A DNA stretch of 64,000 nt from Serratia fonticola. GTDB lineage: Bacteria; Pseudomonadota; Gammaproteobacteria; Enterobacterales; Enterobacteriaceae. The translations under genes and the position numbers were made by a program. Positions within the stretch are counted from its first letter, which is position 1. Each line of letters starts with the position of its first letter. The DNA is taken from NCBI RefSeq assembly GCF_006715025.1, contig NZ_VFMK01000001.1:2914001-2978000 (forward strand). The letters are read 5' to 3'. A model generated the notes under the pieces. It made no database searches. It worked only from the letters and a program-made list of their open reading frames with translations, and was not told the origin of the DNA. Positions 23,654-32,864 of this stretch are shown here, piece after piece.

Positions 23654-25507
23654 TTAACGAACCTCGCCACACGTCAGGCATATGGCATAACGGTGCTGCG
23701 GATCATTGAGATTATTGAACAGCCCTGGCTGCTCTTTCACCGCCAAGGCGACTGAGGCCAGTGGCGCGGGCAGCATCGATTGGATCGCCGCAGGCAGCAT
23801 TGCGTGGATAGAAACGCCAAACTGGCTGAAGAGCATATCCGTCAGACTTGGCGTATCCACAAACCAGTTGAGTTGCCACTGAGACAGTTTGGCCAGTTCC
23901 GCCGCTTTCTTCACTGCGTCATCAAAGTCGCCCAACTGATCAACCAAGCCATTTTTCCTGGCATCGCTGCCGATCCAAACGTGGCCCTGAGCAATCTGAT
24001 CGACCTGTTCCGGCGTCATTTTACGTGCGGTAGCAACCAGGTTGATAAAGTTCTTGTAACCGTTCTCGATGTTCAGTTGCATCATCTGCGAGAACTCAGG
24101 CGGTAATGCTTTGGTAACCGCAAGATCGGCCAATGGCGAAGTGGCTACACCATCGGTATGTACACCGACGCTATCGAGGGTGTTCTCAAAGGTGTTAATG
24201 ATGCCAAAGATACCGATGGAGCCGGTCAGCGTGCTCGGGCTGGCGATAATGTAATCCGCCGGGGTGGAAATCCAGTACCCCCCAGAGGCGGCCATCCCCC
24301 CCATGGAGACGATGACGGGTTTACCCTCTGCACGAATCGCTGCCACTTCTGAACGGATCACTTCCGATGCGCTTACGCTGCCGCCAGGGCTATTGACGCG
24401 AAACACGACGGCTTTGATTTTCGGATCCAGGCGTGCCTGACGCAGTTGAGCGGCGGTTGTATCACCACCTACTGAACCTGGCGTTTGCTGGCCGTCCATA
24501 ATTGCGCCATTAGCAAAGATGACGGCAATCTCACCGCCCTGATCCGGGGCTGGTTTTGGCTGGTAATCATAGATACTGACCGCATTATAATCGTTACTTT
24601 GCTTGTCCCAACCAAAGGCTTTCACCAACTGTTTTTCGATTGTTGTACGGGACGCCAACTCGTCAACCAGTTTACTGTCCAAGGCATACTGCGCCGTATC
24701 GCCACCAGCAGCTTTCAACCCGGTGATGATACCTGCAGCACCTGGGAACAGTTGCTCTGGTGTGAGTTGACGATTGGCCGCAACCGTATTCAGGTAGTTC
24801 TGCCACAGACCGCCAACCCAACGGCTATCTGCTTCGCGTGCAGCCGGTGACATATCGTCACGGATCAACGGTTCTACGGCTGATTTGTAGGTGCCAACCC
24901 GGAAAATGTTGGTTGTAACTTTCAGTTTTTCCAACAGTGATTTGTAGTAAAGATTGTTGGTTGCAAACCCATGCAGGTCTACCGCCCCTTGCGGTGACAG
25001 ATAGATTTTGTTGGCGTAGCTGGCCAGATAATATTGTGTCTGGTTATAGCTGTCGCCGACGGCGAAGATAGGTTTGCCGCTGTCGCGAAATTCACGCAGA
25101 GCTTTACCGATATATTGCAAAGAGGGCTGATCGGCGCCTGCAAAGTCATTCAGCTGTAGCACCATGCCGGTGATGTTTTTGTCATCTTTGGCCTGACGAA
25201 TGGTATCGACCAGATCAAACAGCGAGTTTTCCTGCAGGCGGTTGCTGGAGGCGCCTAACAGCTCGCGGCCCCATTGGCGAACGCGATTGTTCACGGACGG
25301 TGTATCTACCACCACGCCGCTGAGATCAACCAGCAATGCACCACGAGGTGCTTCCACCGAGGTATTGCTTTGGAATGAAAGATAAATACCCACCCCAACC
25401 AGGATCAGTAAAATCAAGAACAAGTTCAGGATCAGTTCCCTGATAAAATTCAGCAGACGCCATGTCCATCTGAAAATGCCACCAATGATTCGCCCCAATG
25501 TGCGCAT
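23654..25507 (-). CDS. sppA: Signal peptide peptidase SppA (protease IV)
   Basis: A 617-residue inner-membrane serine protease that degrades cleaved signal peptides. It has an N-terminal membrane anchor (about residues 22-46) and two tandem S49 domains. The catalytic Lys is in FRVGTYKSAVEPLIRDD (about residue 210) and the Ser in VSMGGMAASGGYWISTP (about residue 410), preceded by FRVNSPGGSVSASEVI. Length is typical (E. coli 618). The start at 25507 follows GGAGAG. It is monocistronic, ending in its own terminator before ansA. Confidence 0.97.
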   Translation of the reverse strand: MRTLGRIIGGIFRWTWRLLNFIRELILNLFLILLILVGVGIYLSFQSNTSVEAPRGALLVDLSGVVVDTPSVNNRVRQWGRELLGASSNRLQENSLFDLVDTIRQAKDDKNITGMVLQLNDFAGADQPSLQYIGKALREFRDSGKPIFAVGDSYNQTQYYLASYANKIYLSPQGAVDLHGFATNNLYYKSLLEKLKVTTNIFRVGTYKSAVEPLIRDDMSPAAREADSRWVGGLWQNYLNTVAANRQLTPEQLFPGAAGIITGLKAAGGDTAQYALDSKLVDELASRTTIEKQLVKAFGWDKQSNDYNAVSIYDYQPKPAPDQGGEIAVIFANGAIMDGQQTPGSVGGDTTAAQLRQARLDPKIKAVVFRVNSPGGSVSASEVIRSEVAAIRAEGKPVIVSMGGMAASGGYWISTPADYIIASPSTLTGSIGIFGIINTFENTLDSVGVHTDGVATSPLADLAVTKALPPEFSQMMQLNIENGYKNFINLVATARKMTPEQVDQIAQGHVWIGSDARKNGLVDQLGDFDDAVKKAAELAKLSQWQLNWFVDTPSLTDMLFSQFGVSIHAMLPAAIQSMLPAPLASVALAVKEQPGLFNNLNDPQHRYAICLTCGEVR

Positions 25508-25587
25508 GTGCTCTCCAACAAGAGTCGAGAATGTCCCGCTATCCTAATGAGCGGACGAAGAAATGTCAGCTTTAAATCGCTATCCCC

Positions 25588-25642
25588 CTATACCCGATGC
25601 AGGCCAAGTGCCAGTCAGTGGCTTGAAAAATGAGGGGTATAG
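25588..25642. repeat. Short version of the palindromic intergenic repeat
   Basis: A 55-bp palindrome with ends CTATACCC and GGGTATAG. Its reverse complement contains TACCCCTCATTTTTCAAGCC and ACTTGG-N-TGCATCGGGTA, resembling the arms of the full copies (19401-19518, 56004-56126) with the centre shortened. It lies between sppA and ydjA. Confidence 0.5.
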
Positions 25643-25720
25643 ACAGTATTACCGAGGCTGTAACTCCCCGTGGAGCTATGTTAACGTGCTTTAAATGAAA
25701 ATTGTTATCAGGAGTTAACG

Positions 25721-26272
25721 ATGGATGCACTGGATCTGTTACTGAATCGTCGTTCAGCGTCACGTCTGACGGCCCCGGCACCGGAAGGTGAGGTACGACA
25801 GAACATCATCAATGCCGGGTTGAGAGCCCCGGATCATGGCGCATTGCAGCCTTGGCGCTTTGTGATGATTGAGAATCAGGGACTGGCGCGTTTCAGTGAA
25901 TTGTTACAGGCCGCCGCCAAGCAGGATAAACTGGATGAGAGTGCTATCGAGAAGGCGAAGCAGGCGCCTTTCCGCGCTCCGCTGATCATTACCGTTATTG
26001 CGCATTGCAGCGATAACCCGAAAGTACCGCGCTGGGAACAGGTTGTCTCTGCCGGTTGTGCCGTGCAGGCAATGCAGATGGCCGCATTGGCGCAAGGCTT
26101 TAACGGTATTTGGCGCACCGGAGCCTGGACCGAACATCCTTTGATACGCGAAGCTTTCGCTTGCCGCGAACAAGATGAAATTGTCGGTTTCCTCTATCTC
26201 GGCACGCCGCAGTTGAAGGCGACAACTAAAGTTGTGGCTCCAGACAGCACGCCTTTCGTGAGTTACTTCTAA
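25721..26272 (+). CDS. ydjA: NAD(P)H nitroreductase YdjA
   Basis: A 183-residue FMN-dependent nitroreductase-fold protein, as short as E. coli YdjA (183). The N-terminal LDLLLNRRSASRLTAPAPEG carries the FMN phosphate-binding Arg/Ser, GLRAPDHGALQPWRFVMIEN follows, and the C-terminal GFNGIWRTGAW and GFLYLGTPQ are typical. Its physiological substrate is unknown. The start follows AGGAG at 25710. It lies 167 nt upstream of selD, the E. coli order. Confidence 0.95.
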   Translation: MDALDLLLNRRSASRLTAPAPEGEVRQNIINAGLRAPDHGALQPWRFVMIENQGLARFSELLQAAAKQDKLDESAIEKAKQAPFRAPLIITVIAHCSDNPKVPRWEQVVSAGCAVQAMQMAALAQGFNGIWRTGAWTEHPLIREAFACREQDEIVGFLYLGTPQLKATTKVVAPDSTPFVSYF

Positions 26273-26439
26273 TCCAGAGTGCGGAGCGTGGCATAAAATG
26301 CGCGATATCCCGCAGTTTTGTACTGTTTCTGAGCAGGTCGTCGGCATAATGCCAACCTGCTCTTATCAATCCCGTCGCCAAGCGCTACCCTATATCCCAT
26401 TGTGATATCCTGAAGATCGTTACCCAGAGGGAGTGGACT

Positions 26440-27483
26440 ATGACATCGCCGGCCATTCGTTTAACCCAGTACAGCCATGGCGCTGGCTGCGGCTGTAAAA
26501 TCTCACCCAAAGTGCTCGAAACAATACTGCATAGTGAACAGGAAAAGTTTATTGATCCGCATTTGTTGGTGGGTAACGAAACCCGCGATGATGCGGCAGT
26601 CTATGACATTGGTCATGGTGTTGGCATTATCAGTACCACCGATTTCTTTATGCCTATCGTCGATAATCCGTTTGATTTTGGCCGTATTGCCGCCGCCAAT
26701 GCCATCAGTGATGTTTATGCGATGGGGGGCAAACCGATTATGGCGATTGCCATTCTGGGCTGGCCAATAGCCAAGTTGCCCGCAGAGGTGGCTCAGCAGG
26801 TGATCGACGGCGGGCGTTATGCCTGCCAACAGGCAGGTATTACGCTGGCAGGCGGCCATTCAATTGATGCACCGGAGCCGATTTTTGGCCTGGCCGTGAC
26901 CGGTATGGTCAGTACCGAGCGCGTGAAAAAGAACAGCGCGGCACAACCAGGAACGAAACTGTTTTTGACTAAACCGCTGGGCATCGGTGTACTGACCACG
27001 GCAGAGAAGAAGAGCAAGCTACGGCCGGAGCATGAAGGGCTGGCAACGCAGGTTATGTGCCAACTGAATAAGCCCGGAGCAGATTTTGCTGCCGTGTCAG
27101 GCGTCACGGCAATGACCGATGTCACCGGTTTTGGTTTGCTTGGACACCTGAGTGAAATGTGCCAGGGTTCGGATTTGCAGGCGACATTGTGGTTCGAGCA
27201 GATACCCAAGCTGCCTGATGTCGAACGTTATATCGCCGAAGGCTGTGTGCCGGGCGGTACAGGGCGTAATTTCGAGAGTTATGGCCACCTGATTGGCAGC
27301 ATGAGTGATTTGCAACGTCAACTGCTGTGTGATCCACAAACGTCGGGTGGCTTGCTGTTGGCGGTATTGCCTGAGGCGGAAGCGGAAGTTCAGGCTATAG
27401 CGGCTCGCCATGGCATTCGGCTGGATGCGATTGGTGAGTTACGCACCGGTCAGCCTGGCAAGCCACTGATTGAGGTTGTCTAG
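26440..27483 (+). CDS. selD: Selenide, water dikinase SelD
   Basis: A 347-residue AIR-synthase-fold enzyme making selenophosphate from selenide and ATP, the selenium donor for selenocysteine and 2-selenouridine in tRNA. The catalytic loop YSHGAGCGCKISP has Cys17 and Lys20; the active-site residue is cysteine, with no in-frame TGA that would imply selenocysteine. GDPQTSGGLLLAV near the end is a family marker. It has GAGGGAG upstream. The stop shares a base with the selU start, so its product is made beside its user enzyme. Confidence 0.97.
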   Translation: MTSPAIRLTQYSHGAGCGCKISPKVLETILHSEQEKFIDPHLLVGNETRDDAAVYDIGHGVGIISTTDFFMPIVDNPFDFGRIAAANAISDVYAMGGKPIMAIAILGWPIAKLPAEVAQQVIDGGRYACQQAGITLAGGHSIDAPEPIFGLAVTGMVSTERVKKNSAAQPGTKLFLTKPLGIGVLTTAEKKSKLRPEHEGLATQVMCQLNKPGADFAAVSGVTAMTDVTGFGLLGHLSEMCQGSDLQATLWFEQIPKLPDVERYIAEGCVPGGTGRNFESYGHLIGSMSDLQRQLLCDPQTSGGLLLAVLPEAEAEVQAIAARHGIRLDAIGELRTGQPGKPLIEVV

Positions 27484-28601
27484 TGCTCGCGGTACAGACT
27501 CGGATGGATACGCAAGACTATCAGCGCATTTTCCTGCAAGATGTGCCACTTATTGACGTACGTGCGCCGATAGAGTTTCAACAAGGCGCATTCCCGTGCG
27601 CGATTAACCTGCCGCTGATGAATGATAAAGAGCGTCAGGCGGTGGGCACCTGTTACAAGCAGAACGGTCAGCAGGCTGCGATAGATCTTGGGTATAGTCT
27701 CGTCAATGGAAAACTGCGGGAACAGCGGACTCAGGCCTGGATCGAGCAATGTGCTCGGCAACCAGAAGGTTATCTTTATTGTTTCCGCGGCGGGTTGCGT
27801 TCGCAGTTGGTGCAACAGTGGTTGCAAGAGACAGGTATTCACTATCCCCGTGTGATTGGCGGCTATAAGGCATTACGCCACTTCCTGCTCACTACGCTAG
27901 AATCTGCGGTATCGTTGCCGATGGTGATCGTCGGCGGCAATACCGGTTGTGGCAAGACGCTGCTGATTAATGCGCTGGCAGCCGGTATCGATCTGGAAGG
28001 GGTGGCTCATCATCGCGGCTCTTCTTTTGGCCGAACCCTGGTCAAACAGGATACTCAGATTAATTTTGAGAATCAGTTGGCGGTGCAGATGCTGAAAAAA
28101 CAGCATGCCGGTTGCCGCCATTGGGTTCTGGAAGATGAAAGCCGGATTATCGGTTCCAACAATCTGCCGTTAACACTGTTCAACAGGATGCAGCAATCGC
28201 CTCTGGTGGTCATTGACGATCCGTTTGAGGTGCGCCTGGCGCGTTTGCAGGAAGAGTATATCGATCATATGCGCATTAGTTTTGAGCAAGCTTATGGTGA
28301 GCAGGCAGGCTGGCAACACTATGCTGAATATCTGCACGCTGGCTTGTTTGCCATTCGCCGTCGGCTGGGGCTGGAACGCTTCCAGCAGTTGACGCAACGC
28401 TTGGCCTCAGCACTGCAACAGCAGCGTGAAAAGGGTAACAGTGACGCTCACCAACAGTGGTTGGTGCCACTGTTACAGCACTATTACGATCCGATGTATC
28501 GCTATCAATTAGATAAGAAAACGCAACGAATCATCTTCCGTGGAAACTACAGCGAAGTAAGAGAATTCCTGATGACGTACAGCCAGAATAACGGTGAATA
28601 A
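27483..28601 (+). CDS. selU: tRNA 2-selenouridine synthase SelU (YbbB)
   Basis: A 372-residue enzyme that geranylates and then selenates 2-thiouridine at the tRNA wobble position using selenophosphate from SelD. An N-terminal rhodanese domain (about residues 10-135) has the active cysteine in YCFRGGLRSQLVQQWL. A P-loop domain follows with VVGGNTGCGKTLLINAL-like sequence (GGNTGCGKT near residue 150) and LEDESRIIGSNNLP. I use GTG 27483, which overlaps the selD stop and has TTGAGG upstream; ATG 27504 would shorten it by seven residues. The stop overlaps the topB start. Confidence 0.95.
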   Translation: MLAVQTRMDTQDYQRIFLQDVPLIDVRAPIEFQQGAFPCAINLPLMNDKERQAVGTCYKQNGQQAAIDLGYSLVNGKLREQRTQAWIEQCARQPEGYLYCFRGGLRSQLVQQWLQETGIHYPRVIGGYKALRHFLLTTLESAVSLPMVIVGGNTGCGKTLLINALAAGIDLEGVAHHRGSSFGRTLVKQDTQINFENQLAVQMLKKQHAGCRHWVLEDESRIIGSNNLPLTLFNRMQQSPLVVIDDPFEVRLARLQEEYIDHMRISFEQAYGEQAGWQHYAEYLHAGLFAIRRRLGLERFQQLTQRLASALQQQREKGNSDAHQQWLVPLLQHYYDPMYRYQLDKKTQRIIFRGNYSEVREFLMTYSQNNGE

Positions 28602-30526
28602 TGCGACTCTTTATTGCCGAAAAACCGAGTTTGGCCCGCGCCATTGCAGATGTATTACCCAAGCCACATCGCCGGGGGGATGGGTTCATCGCCTGTGGCA
28701 GCAATGATGTGGTGACCTGGTGCGTTGGGCACCTGCTGGAGCAGGCGCAGCCGGATGCTTACGATAGCCGCTATGCGCGCTGGTCTTTGGCCGATTTGCC
28801 GATTATCCCTCAGAAATGGCTGTTGCAGCCGCGCCCTTCGGTCAGCAAACAACTGAATGCCATAAAGAAGTTGCTGGCGGAAGCCGACGAAGTGATCCAT
28901 GCAGGGGACCCGGATAGAGAAGGGCAACTGCTGGTCGACGAGGTGCTGGATTACCTGGCTCTGACGCCGGAGAAACGTCAGAGTGTGCGTCGCTGTCTGA
29001 TTAACGACCTTAACCCTCAAGCGGTAGAACGGGCAGTAGAACGCCTGCGCGACAACCGGGATTTTATCCCGCTGTGTGTTTCCGCGTTGGCGCGTGCGCG
29101 TGCTGACTGGCTGTATGGCATCAATATGACCCGAGCTTACACCCTGTTAGGGCGTAATGCTGGCTATGACGGCGTACTGTCGGTCGGGCGCGTACAGACG
29201 CCGGTGCTGGGGTTGGTCGTCAGGCGTGATGAAGAAATTGAGAATTTCGTTTCGAAAGACTTCTTTGAAGTGAAAGCCCATATCGTCACGCCAAAAGAGG
29301 AGCGCTTTGTTGCCTTGTGGCAACCCAGCGATTCTTGTGAACCTTATCAGGATGAAGAGGGGCGTTTGCTCCACCGGCCACTGGCCGAACATGTGGTCAA
29401 ACGCATTGAAGGCCAGCCCGCGCTGGTGACGTCCTATAATGATAAACGGGAATCAGATACCGCACCGTTGCCGTTTTCTCTTTCCACGCTGCAGATTGAG
29501 GCGGCTAAGCGTTTTAATCTCAGTGCGCAGCAGGTGCTGGATGTTTGCCAACGGCTGTATGAAACCCATAAGCTGATCACTTACCCCCGTTCTGACTGCC
29601 GCTATTTACCAGAAGAGCATTTTGCCGGGCGTCATGCGGTGCTGAATGCGATTAGCGTGCACCAACCCGATCTTTATCCACAGCCGGTGATCGACAGTGA
29701 ACGTCGTAACCGCTGCTGGGACGATAAGAAGGTGGATGCACACCACGCCATTATTCCAACGGCGCGAGCCAGTAAAGCGAACTTGAGTCAGGATGAACTG
29801 AACGTTTATGGTCTGGTAGCGCGGCAGTACCTGATGCAGTTCTGCCCGGATGCCATGTTCCGCAAGTGTGTGATTGAGCTGGATATTGCCGGGGGAAAAT
29901 TTATCGCCAAAGCGCGCTTCCTGGCCGAAGCAGGGTGGCGAACCCTGCTGGGAAGCAAAGAGCGTGATGAGGAGAACGAAGGTGCCCCGTTGCCCGTCGT
30001 GGACAAAGGGGATGAACTGTTATGCGAGCGCGGCGAAGTCGTTGAACGTCAGACTCAGCCCCCCAGACCTTTCACCGATGCCAGTTTACTTTCAGCCATG
30101 ACCGGGATTGCGCGTTTTGTACAGGATAAAGCGCTAAAGAAAATCCTGCGGGCGACCGATGGTTTAGGAACGGAGGCAACGCGTGCAGGTATCATTGAAC
30201 TGCTGTTCAAGAGATCGTTCCTCTACAAGAAAGGGCGCTATATTCATTCCAGCGAAACAGGGCGGGCCTTGATCCATTCATTGCCGGATTTGGCTGCACG
30301 CCCTGATATGACGGCGCAATGGGAGGCTACGCTGACGCAAATCAGTGAGAAGTCCTGCCGCTATCAGGACTTTATGCAACCGCTGGAAGGTACGTTACAG
30401 GAGCTGATTTATCAGGCTAAGCAAAGTAGGGCCAGTATAGCGTTTCGTGGTTTGCCGCCTTCGCCTTCATCGGGGGCGAAAAAGCGTAAGAAAAGTGCCG
30501 GTAAGGCGCGGGAGAAAAGTGAATGA
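28601..30526 (+). CDS. topB: DNA topoisomerase III
   Basis: A 641-residue type IA topoisomerase that decatenates and relaxes DNA by cutting one strand. The Toprim domain opens the protein (MRLFIAEKPSLARAIADVLP, then IHAGDPDREGQLLVDEVL near residue 100). The catalytic tyrosine is in HKLITYPRSDCRYLPEEHF near residue 328. It is slightly shorter than E. coli TopB (653), with a basic C-terminal tail (AKKRKKSAGKAREKSE). It begins on the last base of selU and overlaps ynjH by four bases. Confidence 0.97.
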   Translation: MRLFIAEKPSLARAIADVLPKPHRRGDGFIACGSNDVVTWCVGHLLEQAQPDAYDSRYARWSLADLPIIPQKWLLQPRPSVSKQLNAIKKLLAEADEVIHAGDPDREGQLLVDEVLDYLALTPEKRQSVRRCLINDLNPQAVERAVERLRDNRDFIPLCVSALARARADWLYGINMTRAYTLLGRNAGYDGVLSVGRVQTPVLGLVVRRDEEIENFVSKDFFEVKAHIVTPKEERFVALWQPSDSCEPYQDEEGRLLHRPLAEHVVKRIEGQPALVTSYNDKRESDTAPLPFSLSTLQIEAAKRFNLSAQQVLDVCQRLYETHKLITYPRSDCRYLPEEHFAGRHAVLNAISVHQPDLYPQPVIDSERRNRCWDDKKVDAHHAIIPTARASKANLSQDELNVYGLVARQYLMQFCPDAMFRKCVIELDIAGGKFIAKARFLAEAGWRTLLGSKERDEENEGAPLPVVDKGDELLCERGEVVERQTQPPRPFTDASLLSAMTGIARFVQDKALKKILRATDGLGTEATRAGIIELLFKRSFLYKKGRYIHSSETGRALIHSLPDLAARPDMTAQWEATLTQISEKSCRYQDFMQPLEGTLQELIYQAKQSRASIAFRGLPPSPSSGAKKRKKSAGKAREKSE

Positions 30527-30804
30527 ATCGCAGTCTGCCCCTGATGTTAGGCTGTTTAGCCCTATTTTCAACGTCGACTTTAGCCAACCGCAGCAATGTG
30601 GATGTGGTGGTGCCGGTTTCCCCGGAAATATGGGGCAGTGCGCGTAATAGCACGCCGCCGCCCTGTAACCGCTGCTGTATCTACCAGAATCAGAATTACT
30701 CGGAAGGCGCATTGTTGAAAGTGGAGGGTGAGCTCTTGCAGTGCGCACGAGATCCGAACGTGACCGGCACCAGCCCGTTAATCTGGATCCGTCTAAAGCA
30801 GTAA
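30523..30804 (+). CDS. ynjH: YnjH, DUF1496 secreted small protein
   Basis: A 93-residue protein with a signal peptide (about residues 1-21, ending STLA) and a mature part containing VDVVVPVSPEIWGSARNSTP, then PPCNRCCIYQNQNYSEGALL and LQCARDPN. The four conserved cysteines and the NYSEGA motif are those of DUF1496, as in E. coli YnjH. Function is unknown. It overlaps the topB stop by four bases (ATGA). In E. coli ynjH neighbours nudG, which here is convergent just downstream. Confidence 0.88.
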   Translation: MNRSLPLMLGCLALFSTSTLANRSNVDVVVPVSPEIWGSARNSTPPPCNRCCIYQNQNYSEGALLKVEGELLQCARDPNVTGTSPLIWIRLKQ

Positions 30805-30816
30805 TCGTAAAATGAA

Positions 30817-30832
30817 AGGGGCTTTTGCCCCT
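30817..30832. terminator. Hairpin at the ynjH/nudG convergence
   Basis: AGGGGC (30817-30822) and GCCCCT (30827-30832) with a TTTT loop, overlapping the nudG stop codon. A modest stem without a long U-tract. Confidence 0.5.
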
Positions 30833-31226
30833 AGGCGCTAGCTTCGAAAATATAGCGATCCAGTAAAGGTATATCGGCAGGGGCCAGCGGGTAATCTCTG
30901 GCCTGTTGAGGCGTTACCCAGGCAAAGGCGCAATGACAGTGCTGCTGTAACTCCCCTTGGAAGCTCTCTACCCGCCAGGCATGCAGGCGAATGAGCCTGT
31001 CGTTATGCTGCCATTGGTTACTGGCCACAAAACTGCCCACAGTGGCAACAATGCTCAACTCTTCTAACAGTTCACGTGCCAATGCCTGCGGCTGGCTCTC
31101 GTTAGCCTCGACCTTGCCGCCAGGAAACTCCCATAGGCCAGCCTGATCGCTGGATTCATCTCGCTGTGCGAGCAGGATTTTGCCGTCTTTTTCGATAATG
31201 GCGGCTACAACATCAATAGTTTTCAT
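30831..31226 (-). CDS. nudG: CTP/5-methyl-dCTP pyrophosphohydrolase NudG
   Basis: A 131-residue Nudix hydrolase of the MutT type that sanitises pyrimidine nucleotides such as 5-methyl-dCTP and 5-hydroxy-CTP. The Nudix box is GGKVEANESQPQALARELLE then ELSI, matching GX5EX7REUXEE except that the usual final Gly is Ser. The N-terminus MKTIDVVAAIIEKDGKILLA is the first Nudix strand. The ATG at 31226 has only a weak ribosome site. It lies downstream of xthA on the same strand, so it may be co-transcribed. Confidence 0.92.
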   Translation of the reverse strand: MKTIDVVAAIIEKDGKILLAQRDESSDQAGLWEFPGGKVEANESQPQALARELLEELSIVATVGSFVASNQWQHNDRLIRLHAWRVESFQGELQQHCHCAFAWVTPQQARDYPLAPADIPLLDRYIFEASA

Positions 31227-31243
31227 CGCAGGTAGTCAATGAA

Positions 31244-31263
31244 GCCCCGGTATTGGCCGGGGC
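31244..31263 (-). other. GC-rich hairpin between xthA and nudG
   Basis: GCCCCGG (31244-31250) and CCGGGGC (31257-31263) form a seven-bp stem. Read leftward it is followed by TTCATTG rather than a U-tract, so it is at most a partial terminator or processing site. Confidence 0.5.
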
Positions 31264-31270
31264 AGGGAAG

Positions 31271-32077
31271 TTACAAGGTGAATTCGGCCCAGACGGGAGC
31301 ATGGTCAGAGGGTTTATCCATCCCTCGGATCTGATAATCAATACCGGTCGCTTTACAGCGTGCCGCCAGCGGCGTGCTGGCCAGCAACAGATCGATACGC
31401 AGGCCGCGGTTTTCATCAAAGCCACGCGAGCGGTAGTCGAACCATGAGAATTCGTCGCTACGCTCCGGATTGGCATGCCGATAGGTATCTACCAAACCCC
31501 AATCCAGCAGGCGGCCCATCCATTCACGTTCTTCCGGCAGGAAGGAGCATTTACCGGTACGTAGCCAACGCTTGCGGTTTTCTTCACCGATGCCGATATC
31601 AAGGTCGCTTGGGCTGATGTTCATATCACCCATGATCAATACTGGCGACTCGGCAGAGAGTTGTTGTTGCAGATAATTTTGCAGGTCTTGATAGAAACGG
31701 GTCTTGGCGGGGAACTTGACCGGATGGTCGCGGCTCTCCCCTTGAGGGAAATAGCCGTTAATGACCGTCAGCGTACCCTGTGGGGTAGCAAGGTCGGCCA
31801 TAATGATACGGCGCTGTGCATCTTCTTCATCGGTGGGAAAACCGCGGCGAACGGCAATGGGTTCGTCCTTGGTTAGCAGTGCTACGCCGTAATGGCCTTT
31901 TTGCCCATGATAAAAGACGTGATAGCCGTGTTGGCTGACTTCTTCCAACGGGAACATATCGTCGTGAACTTTGGTTTCCTGCAGGCCGATCACGTCGGGT
32001 TGGTGCTGTTCAATAATGGCGGCCAGCTGATGTGGACGTGCACGCAGTCCATTGATATTAAAAGAGACAAACTTCAT
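31271..32077 (-). CDS. xthA: Exonuclease III
   Basis: A 268-residue AP endonuclease and 3'-5' exonuclease of base-excision repair. It starts MKFVSFNINGLRARPHQLAA (metal-site Asn), has VIGLQETKVHDDMFPLEEV (catalytic Glu near residue 34), INGYFPQGESRDHP, IMGDMNISPSDLDIGI (catalytic Asp and Asn near residue 151) and ends GMDKPSDHAPVWAEFTL with the catalytic Asp-His pair. Length matches E. coli (268). The gene pair xthA/nudG groups repair and nucleotide sanitation. Confidence 0.97.
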   Translation of the reverse strand: MKFVSFNINGLRARPHQLAAIIEQHQPDVIGLQETKVHDDMFPLEEVSQHGYHVFYHGQKGHYGVALLTKDEPIAVRRGFPTDEEDAQRRIIMADLATPQGTLTVINGYFPQGESRDHPVKFPAKTRFYQDLQNYLQQQLSAESPVLIMGDMNISPSDLDIGIGEENRKRWLRTGKCSFLPEEREWMGRLLDWGLVDTYRHANPERSDEFSWFDYRSRGFDENRGLRIDLLLASTPLAARCKATGIDYQIRGMDKPSDHAPVWAEFTL

Positions 32078-32178
32078 GATCGATGCCGTTTTTACCAGAA
32101 AAATGTGTTCGAATAGTAGCAGAGTTTGGCTGGAAATGTAACGTGGACCAGCGGCGGTTTGCCGCTGGTGGGCTGGGG

Positions 32179-32751
32179 TTATTTTGCCCAGCGGTCGTAA
32201 TTTTTGGGCTGGTAGTCATCAAACTGCTGCATCAACGTTTGTGGAGAATCGCTAGTATGCAGAGTATTAAGATAATCGTGACGCATAAAACCTTCATCGG
32301 CCACGTGCAGCAGGAATTGGGTTAGCGGGCGGTAAAAGCCATTAACGTCCAAGAGCCCGACGGGTTTGCTGTGATAGCCAATTTGCCCCCAGGTCCAGAT
32401 CTCGAAAAGTTCTTCTAGCGTACCAATCCCACCAGGGAGAGCAATAAAGCCGTCTGCCAACTCTGCCATACGTGCTTTACGAGTATGCATATCAGGCACA
32501 ATTTCCAGTTCGGTTAAACCGCGATGGGCGGTTTCTGCCTCGACCAGACGTTGGGGAATAATGCCCACGGCCTCACCACCGGCTTCTAATACGGCATCGG
32601 CAACAATGCCCATTAACCCTTTCTTGCCACCGCCATAGACCAAACGCCGCCCTTGAGTCGCAATGGTGTGCCCAAGTTTACGTGCGTTTTCGACATAAGC
32701 AGGGTTATTACCTTCGCTGGCGCCACAAAAGACGCAAATGTTGTTACGCAT
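32179..32751 (-). CDS. LOG-family nucleotide 5'-monophosphate phosphoribohydrolase
   Basis: A 190-residue Rossmann-fold protein of the TIGR00730/LOG family, often mis-annotated as lysine decarboxylase. The family signature PGGIGTLEELFEIWTWGQIG is intact (PGGxGTxxE), with MHTRKARMAELADGFIALPG before it. LOG proteins cleave the N-glycosidic bond of cytokinin ribotides or AMP-like nucleotides; the true bacterial substrate is unclear. The start follows GGAAAGAG. It is immediately downstream, same strand, of the tRNA-Tyr repeat array, with no obvious terminator between. Confidence 0.88.
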   Translation of the reverse strand: MRNNICVFCGASEGNNPAYVENARKLGHTIATQGRRLVYGGGKKGLMGIVADAVLEAGGEAVGIIPQRLVEAETAHRGLTELEIVPDMHTRKARMAELADGFIALPGGIGTLEELFEIWTWGQIGYHSKPVGLLDVNGFYRPLTQFLLHVADEGFMRHDYLNTLHTSDSPQTLMQQFDDYQPKNYDRWAK

Positions 32752-32864
32752 GCTCTTTCCTTACCGCATTAAAAGAAGTCAGTGGTATAGCGAATTGTGA
32801 GGTTGAGTTCAAGTGATGATGGGAATGTTGAGTGATGGATTGGCCGAGGAAATTTATACAAGGA

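Noticed and set aside
26440..27483. Selenocysteine in SelD
   Set aside because: The catalytic position is encoded by a cysteine codon and there is no in-frame TGA.
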